From assembly GCA_024635495.1 (NCBI GenBank), contig JAGXIT010000004.1, positions 1-64,000 on the forward strand: a stretch of 64,000 bases of DNA, given 5' to 3'. The position numbers and the translations under genes were made by a program. The notes beneath the pieces are model-generated. The model worked only from the letters and a program-made list of their open reading frames with translations. It was not told the origin of the DNA and ran no database searches. Positions 59,987 through 64,000 of this stretch are shown piece by piece. The stretch is from Candidatus Saccharimonadota bacterium (GTDB lineage: Bacteria; Patescibacteriota; Saccharimonadia; Saccharimonadales; UBA4665). Numbering within the stretch: the first letter of the stretch is position 1; each line of letters starts with the position of its first letter.

Positions 59987-60442
59987 ATGACTATTTATTA
60001 CACAGATGGCAGTGCAAGCCCAAACCCGGGTCCTGGTGGCTTTGCGGTAGTGAGTGATGGCAAGCCTGTTGTGCTCGGCGGCGAACCCAGCGGTGAGCAG
60101 ACGACGAATATTCGCATGGAAGGCTACGCGATGATGGCGGCGCTCAAACATGCCGATGGCAAGCCGTGCAAAATCTACAGCGACAGTGAGTTCTGGATAA
60201 ACGTGATTACCAAATGGTCACTCAACTGGGAGGCGAATGGCTGGAAGAAAAAGGGCGGCCCGATAAAAAACATCGATATAGTACAAGAAATCTGCCCACT
60301 CTATCGTGCAAGCAAGGCTGAACTTATTTGGGTGCGTGGACACGTGGGCGACGAAGGAAACGAACTAGCAGACGAATGGGCAAATAAAGCGCGCGAGCGT
60401 AAACTAACTGACCCGGTAGTGGTCGAAGGGGAAACAGCATGA
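59987..60442 (+). CDS. rnhA: Ribonuclease HI
   Basis: 151 residues; removes RNA from RNA-DNA hybrids. All catalytic residues are seen: Asp7 (YYTDGSASPNPGPGG), Glu45 (RMEGYA), Asp66 (YSDSEF), His119 (RGHVGDEGN) and Asp129 (ELADEWANKA). The basic handle WSLNWEANGWKKKGG is present, as in E. coli type enzymes. The stop codon overlaps the next ATG (ATGA), coupling it to the split-barrel protein. Confidence 0.96.
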   Translation: MTIYYTDGSASPNPGPGGFAVVSDGKPVVLGGEPSGEQTTNIRMEGYAMMAALKHADGKPCKIYSDSEFWINVITKWSLNWEANGWKKKGGPIKNIDIVQEICPLYRASKAELIWVRGHVGDEGNELADEWANKARERKLTDPVVVEGETA

Positions 60443-60891
60443 GTGAAGAATCACGCGATGATCGTGTCTGGCGTCAACTCAACGAAGTGAAGGTTATGCA
60501 ACTAGGCACCTCGATACACGATGAGCCATGGGTGAGCAACATCTACTTCGTAGCAGACAGAGAAAACGAAGCGATTTACTGGCTCAGTAAGCCAGAGCGC
60601 TGGCACAGCGAGCATCTTCTCGAGCAACCATTGGCTGCATTCGCCGTGATGGTAGAGCCAGAAATCCCCGTGATTGGCATGCAGGGCGCCGGGCCTGTCG
60701 CCCTTGTGAAGGATGACGCCGAGGTAGCATCGGTGATTGAGCGCTATCTCAAGAAGTATGACAAGGGGCAGGACTTTTTGGAGCGCTACCGTAGCGGTAC
60801 AAACAAGCACAATGTCTACAAAATGCAGCTCACACACTTCCAGCTTTTCGATGAGCGCAACGAAACCAAAGCCCCGCTGGACATCCTCTAG
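60439..60891 (+). CDS. Pyridoxamine-5'-phosphate-oxidase-like split-barrel protein
   Basis: 150 residues with an FMN-binding split-barrel pattern: VKVMQLGTSIHDEPWVSNIYFVAD, then IYWLSKPERWHSEHLLEQP and a final strand VYKMQLTHFQLFDER. Such proteins reduce or oxidise small molecules using FMN or F420; the substrate cannot be assigned. Coupled to rnhA by a 4-base overlap. Cytoplasmic. Confidence 0.82.
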   Translation: MSEESRDDRVWRQLNEVKVMQLGTSIHDEPWVSNIYFVADRENEAIYWLSKPERWHSEHLLEQPLAAFAVMVEPEIPVIGMQGAGPVALVKDDAEVASVIERYLKKYDKGQDFLERYRSGTNKHNVYKMQLTHFQLFDERNETKAPLDIL

Positions 60892-60968
60892 TAGCATTTC
60901 GCAAAACGCTTAACCTTGACCCCAGATAATTATTTCGCTAGGCTAACTAGCATATAAAAGAGATAAAT

Positions 60969-61559
60969 ATGTCCGTAGAGACCGAACGATATATTCATTC
61001 CGATGCGCCCGACCCTGCGCAGCTCAGACAACTTGCTGCAGTTGGCATTTCTTCTGTTGTTGCTCGGCAAAAACTTAAATCTCCAGCAAGATTTCCAAAC
61101 TCGCACTATTTTATTGACACAGTAGATGCGATAGCTGAAGAACCTATGAATTTTGGGGATGGCCAAATGGAGATCTATCATCGAGTTGCAGGTAGAATGG
61201 GCCGTGATATTCACAGCGATGCTGGAGTGAAGCTTCGTAAATGGTCGCTCAAGATGTATGACGTGTACGCAATGCGAGGCAAAAAGGATTGGGTTAATAT
61301 GCAGGCACTCTATAAGTTTGGCTGGGACGATCAAAAAACACTGGTTGCTGAGCGCATGCTACGAATAATTGATGCAAATGGTGTACAAGTGCATGATACG
61401 GCTGATGCGATAGATAATTTTTTTGTGCCGGATAATATGGCAGCACTTTGGCACGCAGAGACTGAAATGTCTCTAGTCACCGCGCCCGAGTGCGACGAGT
61501 TGATAGAGGGCATGCAGCGATACTTTTCGATGGTTGAAGAAACAAGCGGCCGAGAATAA
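60969..61559 (+). CDS. Protein of unknown function
   Basis: 196 residues, soluble, mainly helical by composition. No domain recognised. Noted segments: ISSVVARQKLKSPARFPN and the Trp-rich RKWSLKMYDVYAMRGKKDWVN. A TTGACC/17/TAGGCT promoter (60916-60944) lies upstream, with TATAAA nearer the ATG; no good SD. It stands alone between the rnhA pair and msrA. Confidence 0.68.
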   Translation: MSVETERYIHSDAPDPAQLRQLAAVGISSVVARQKLKSPARFPNSHYFIDTVDAIAEEPMNFGDGQMEIYHRVAGRMGRDIHSDAGVKLRKWSLKMYDVYAMRGKKDWVNMQALYKFGWDDQKTLVAERMLRIIDANGVQVHDTADAIDNFFVPDNMAALWHAETEMSLVTAPECDELIEGMQRYFSMVEETSGRE

Positions 61560-61645
61560 ATCATAGTACAAAAATTGTATAAAAACCACTTGCAAGCGGG
61601 TGTAGAGTGGCGGATGATGTGAATAGTTAACGGTAGGGGGTGATT

Positions 61646-62170
61646 ATGGAAAAACACATTGTACTTGGCGGCGGATGCTTCTGGTGTATTGAAGCGGTTT
61701 TCCAGCGTCTTGAGGGCGTTCGGGCGGTCTTGCCAGGCTATGCCGGTGGTCACGTCGATAATCCTACCTACGAACAAGTCTCGTCGGGTGAAACAGGGCA
61801 TGCCGAAGTGCTGGAAGTGTTTTATGACCCAGATGTTCTTACACTCAAGCACTTGCTCAAGGTATTTTTCGCGGCACACGACCCGACGACACCAAATCGT
61901 CAGGGCGCAGATGTCGGCACACAGTATCGCTCGGCGATTTACTATAGCGATGACGGCGATTTGCACGATATCGAAGAGACGATAGAAGATGTACAGACCA
62001 AACTGCATGACGATGTCGTCACCGAAGTGAAACCACTCGAGGAATTTTTCGAGGCAGAAGATTATCATCATGATTATTACAATCAAAACAATGCAGCAGG
62101 CTACTGCCGTATGGTGATAGATCCAAAGCTCCATAAGCTGCAAGAATATCTACACGAAGAGTCTATCTAA
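61646..62170 (+). CDS. msrA: Peptide methionine sulfoxide reductase A
   Basis: 174 residues; reduces methionine-S-sulfoxide. The catalytic Cys11 is in GGGCFWCIEAVFQ, with GYAGGHVDNPTYEQVSSGETGHAE and HDPTTPNRQGADVGTQYRSAIYY as the signature blocks. ATG 61646 has AGGGGG 5 bases upstream; GTG 61640 in frame would add two residues. No msrB is attached. It protects against oxidative damage. Confidence 0.97.
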   Translation: MEKHIVLGGGCFWCIEAVFQRLEGVRAVLPGYAGGHVDNPTYEQVSSGETGHAEVLEVFYDPDVLTLKHLLKVFFAAHDPTTPNRQGADVGTQYRSAIYYSDDGDLHDIEETIEDVQTKLHDDVVTEVKPLEEFFEAEDYHHDYYNQNNAAGYCRMVIDPKLHKLQEYLHEESI

Positions 62171-62184
62171 GCCTCTGTTTACGG

Positions 62185-62190
62185 TATACT
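62185..62190 (+). promoter_or_regulatory. -10 box of the SanA-like gene
   Basis: TATACT ending 6 bases before ATG 62197; probably leaderless. Confidence 0.55.
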
Positions 62191-62196
62191 AGAGCT

Positions 62197-62844
62197 ATGT
62201 CAGAGGAACAAACGGGTAAAACCCGGCACAGAGTTATTTTTGGCGGCATGTTTGTCGGTCTACTTTTCTTCGCCGCGATGGCATTGTGGGTGCCAACGAT
62301 ATTTGTGAATGTGATGACGCGTAGCTACCGCTATGAGCTGAGCGAGACAAGCATCGCAGATATACCGAGCCGCGATACGGCGATAGTATTTGGCGCGGCA
62401 CTGCGCAAGAAAGGCACCGAGCCATCTGCCTTTCTGACATGGCGGGTAAATACCGCAGTCGAACTGTACAAAGCAGGCAAGGTGAAGCACCTCTTAATGA
62501 GCGGCGATGGTAGCTACTACGACCATGATGAGCCAGTCGTTATGCAAAAAGTTGCTATGGCGCAGGGAGTCCCAGAGAAGGACATTTGGCTCGATAAGTT
62601 TGGCTTCGATACGTACGATTCGTGTACCCGTGCGAAGAAATACCGCCAGGTCACAAGCGCAATCGTGGTGACACAGGGTTACCACGAACCACGAGCTGTT
62701 TTCACCTGTCGGTATGTCGGTATCGATACCATTGGGGTAAATGCGCAGTCGGAGCCCGGCGAGGGTTGGAGCCTGTATGCAATTGCGCGTGAATGGCTCT
62801 CAACTGATAAATTATTTGTGCAGCTTCTCGTCAATAAATTTTAG
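62197..62844 (+). CDS. SanA/YdcF (DUF218) membrane protein
   Basis: 215 residues with an N-terminal membrane segment (GMFVGLLFFAAMALWVPTIF) and a DUF218 domain: DTAIVFGAALRKKGTEPSAF, VKHLLMSGDGSYYDHDEPVVM, DTYDSCTRAKKY and VVTQGYHEPRAVF. SanA in E. coli is tied to envelope permeability and vancomycin tolerance; YdcF binds SAM. The exact reaction is not known. A weak hairpin follows. Confidence 0.9.
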   Translation: MSEEQTGKTRHRVIFGGMFVGLLFFAAMALWVPTIFVNVMTRSYRYELSETSIADIPSRDTAIVFGAALRKKGTEPSAFLTWRVNTAVELYKAGKVKHLLMSGDGSYYDHDEPVVMQKVAMAQGVPEKDIWLDKFGFDTYDSCTRAKKYRQVTSAIVVTQGYHEPRAVFTCRYVGIDTIGVNAQSEPGEGWSLYAIAREWLSTDKLFVQLLVNKF

Positions 62845-62849
62845 CAGCG

Positions 62850-62874
62850 ACCGTTTGTAAAAATCACAAACGGT
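62850..62874 (+). terminator. Hairpin after the SanA-like gene
   Basis: Perfect 9-bp arms ACCGTTTGT/ACAAACGGT around AAAAATC, 6 bases after the stop codon. No T run follows, so terminator function is uncertain. Confidence 0.5.
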
Positions 62875-62929
62875 ATACCAACCTCATTCTGATACAATAA
62901 GATGATTATTTAGAGGGGATTATTTCATC

Positions 62930-64000
62930 ATGCCGACGGCTAAACGTACGACTAAAAAGACTGGGACAAAAAAAGCAGAATCACTTCGTCCACTGCAGCG
63001 CTTCGCGCTCTTTTTCTTCGATCGACCAAAGTCAACGTTTCTAATATGGATAGTGCTCGTAGTGTTTGGTGCGCTGAGCTACACGACATTCTTGAAAAGA
63101 GAAGGTTTCCCGAGCATCAATATTCCGATTGCCATCGTAAATGGCACATATTTCGCCAATGATCCAGCCAAAGTCGATAGCGATATCGCCAAACCAATAA
63201 CTGATATTGCACTGAAGCAAGACGGGGTAAGTGCGGTACAATCTCGTAGCTCGGGCAATTTCTACTCCGTTTTTATTCAATATGACTCATCGGTAGATAG
63301 CCACACGGCAGCAGTTGAACTTGAAAAGATTGTTTCTAATGAATTTAGATTGCCGCCAACCGCCACCGCCGAGTTTAACGTTCCGTACTTCGGTGTAACT
63401 GGTGGCGATGCAAAAAAGATTGACGCACTTATTTCTATATACGGTACACAAGGGCAGACAAGTGCCGAACTCGTTGCGCCAGCGCAGGCCGCGGTAGAAT
63501 ATCTCAACGCGCACAAGCCATCACTGGTGAAAGAATTCTTCCTCCGTAATTCATTTGAAACCGCCAAAAATCCGGTGAATGGTATGGATCTAACAATTCA
63601 GAAGACGTTTGACCGCTTTGCGAGTCAGACTACCAGCTCAACGCCTTCGATTACGATTGGTACAGTTGGGGTTGATAGTGTCGATGTTATCAAGCTCGAT
63701 AACCAGCTCAAGCTAGCACTTCAGGACTTGTCTAAGCAGCCGAGCCAAGCCGAAACTAGGAACATTGTCAGCGCTAGTAGTGCGCCAGCAATCAAGGGTG
63801 AAATTGGTGAACTACAGAAAGTGCTGCTCGAGGGTTTGATAGCTGTGCTTGTCATAGGATCAATCGTGATTGCCGTGCGCGCTTCTTTCATCACTGTCAT
63901 CGCTATGCTCACTGTCATCATGACTAGTCTTGGCTTCCTATTCTTGATCGGCTATTCACTGAACGTCATTACGCTATTTGCTCTCATCTTGGGGCTGAGC
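62930..64000 (+). CDS. RND-family efflux permease, 3' partial
   Basis: 357 residues to the window edge, no stop codon. A basic N-terminus (AKRTTKKTGTKKAES) precedes the first membrane segment (FLIWIVLVVFGALSYTTF) and FLKREGFPSINIPIAIV, like the AcrB start. A porter-like domain follows, then membrane segments ending SLNVITLFALILGLS, the TM4-like LNxxTLxALxLG motif of RND transporters. It would use the proton gradient to move a substrate. TACAAT at 62893-62898 and AGAGGGG lie upstream. The rest of the gene, including the second repeat half, is outside the window. Confidence 0.85.
   Translation, partial: MPTAKRTTKKTGTKKAESLRPLQRFALFFFDRPKSTFLIWIVLVVFGALSYTTFLKREGFPSINIPIAIVNGTYFANDPAKVDSDIAKPITDIALKQDGVSAVQSRSSGNFYSVFIQYDSSVDSHTAAVELEKIVSNEFRLPPTATAEFNVPYFGVTGGDAKKIDALISIYGTQGQTSAELVAPAQAAVEYLNAHKPSLVKEFFLRNSFETAKNPVNGMDLTIQKTFDRFASQTTSSTPSITIGTVGVDSVDVIKLDNQLKLALQDLSKQPSQAETRNIVSASSAPAIKGEIGELQKVLLEGLIAVLVIGSIVIAVRASFITVIAMLTVIMTSLGFLFLIGYSLNVITLFALILGLS

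Noticed and set aside
61331-62143. 270-codon minus-strand ORF across msrA
   Set aside because: Antisense to msrA, which has its signature motifs; the antisense protein has no coherent pattern.
1-64000. tRNA, rRNA or canonical parS sites
   Set aside because: I looked for tRNA-like ends and the parS consensus and found none; the gaps between genes are too short for rRNA.

Overview
The window looks like a chromosomal segment of a Candidate Phyla Radiation bacterium, most likely Saccharibacteria (TM7). The standard code fits: every long frame ends in TAA, TAG or TGA and no internal UGA recoding is needed. The gene set is lean: core translation, division, secretion and cell-wall genes, no biosynthetic operons apart from pyrG, and a giant repeat-rich surface protein. 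The phylum call is inferred from gene content and remembered protein style; no rRNA is present to confirm it.

Layout. 1-9343: 3' part of a giant surface/adhesin gene with three FG-GAP beta-propellers, a beta-helix and tail-fibre-like modules. 9344-10104: a structured non-coding stretch bounded by copies of a palindrome. 10105-11949: convergent parA and parB. 12108-15257: signal peptidase I, divergent from an LCP cell-wall ligase and a coupled membrane protein. 15291-18770 (minus): prmC-prfA, rpmE2 and a TerC/DUF475 membrane protein. 18947-26008: rpsB-tsf-frr-uppS-rseP-CPBP protease-proS-greA, a standard bacterial order but without pyrH, cdsA and dxr. 26116-32633: SIMPL protein, a CDP-alcohol phosphatidyltransferase-like protein, class I lysS, a zincin, a HAD hydrolase, a Cas4-like nuclease and MscS. 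32694-42533: serS, hpf, secA, M16 peptidase, prfB, ftsE-ftsX and a CHAP peptidoglycan hydrolase. 42549-46941: FemX-like transferase, S41 protease, pyrG and a lone receiver protein. 47040-50064: a small protein and an FHA protein with duplicated promoters, then rpmA and a THUMP-type RNA methyltransferase on the minus strand. 50084-55610: lipid-flippase-like protein, xseAB, a methyltransferase, an anchored protein, a degenerate histidine kinase/pseudo-receiver pair and recO. 55697-64000: membrane proteins, a 58-aa ORF coupled to glyS, PspC, rnhA, a split-barrel flavoprotein, msrA, a SanA-like protein and the start of an RND transporter.

Two themes recur. First, at least 20 operon-leading genes have a -10 box only 6-10 bases before the start codon, so their mRNAs should be leaderless; internal genes and a few others carry Shine-Dalgarno sites. 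Second, several intergenic regions hold short perfect palindromes placed on promoters. Functionally the window couples translation (S2, EF-Ts, RRF, RF1, RF2, PrmC, HPF, L27, L31, four tRNA synthetases) with envelope growth and division (UppS, RseP, SecA, signal peptidase, LCP, FtsEX plus its likely hydrolase, FemX, S41 protease). The most unusual items are the three-propeller surface protein, the pseudo-receiver/degenerate kinase pair before recO, the FHA/small-protein pair with duplicated promoters, and the palindrome-bounded element near parA.
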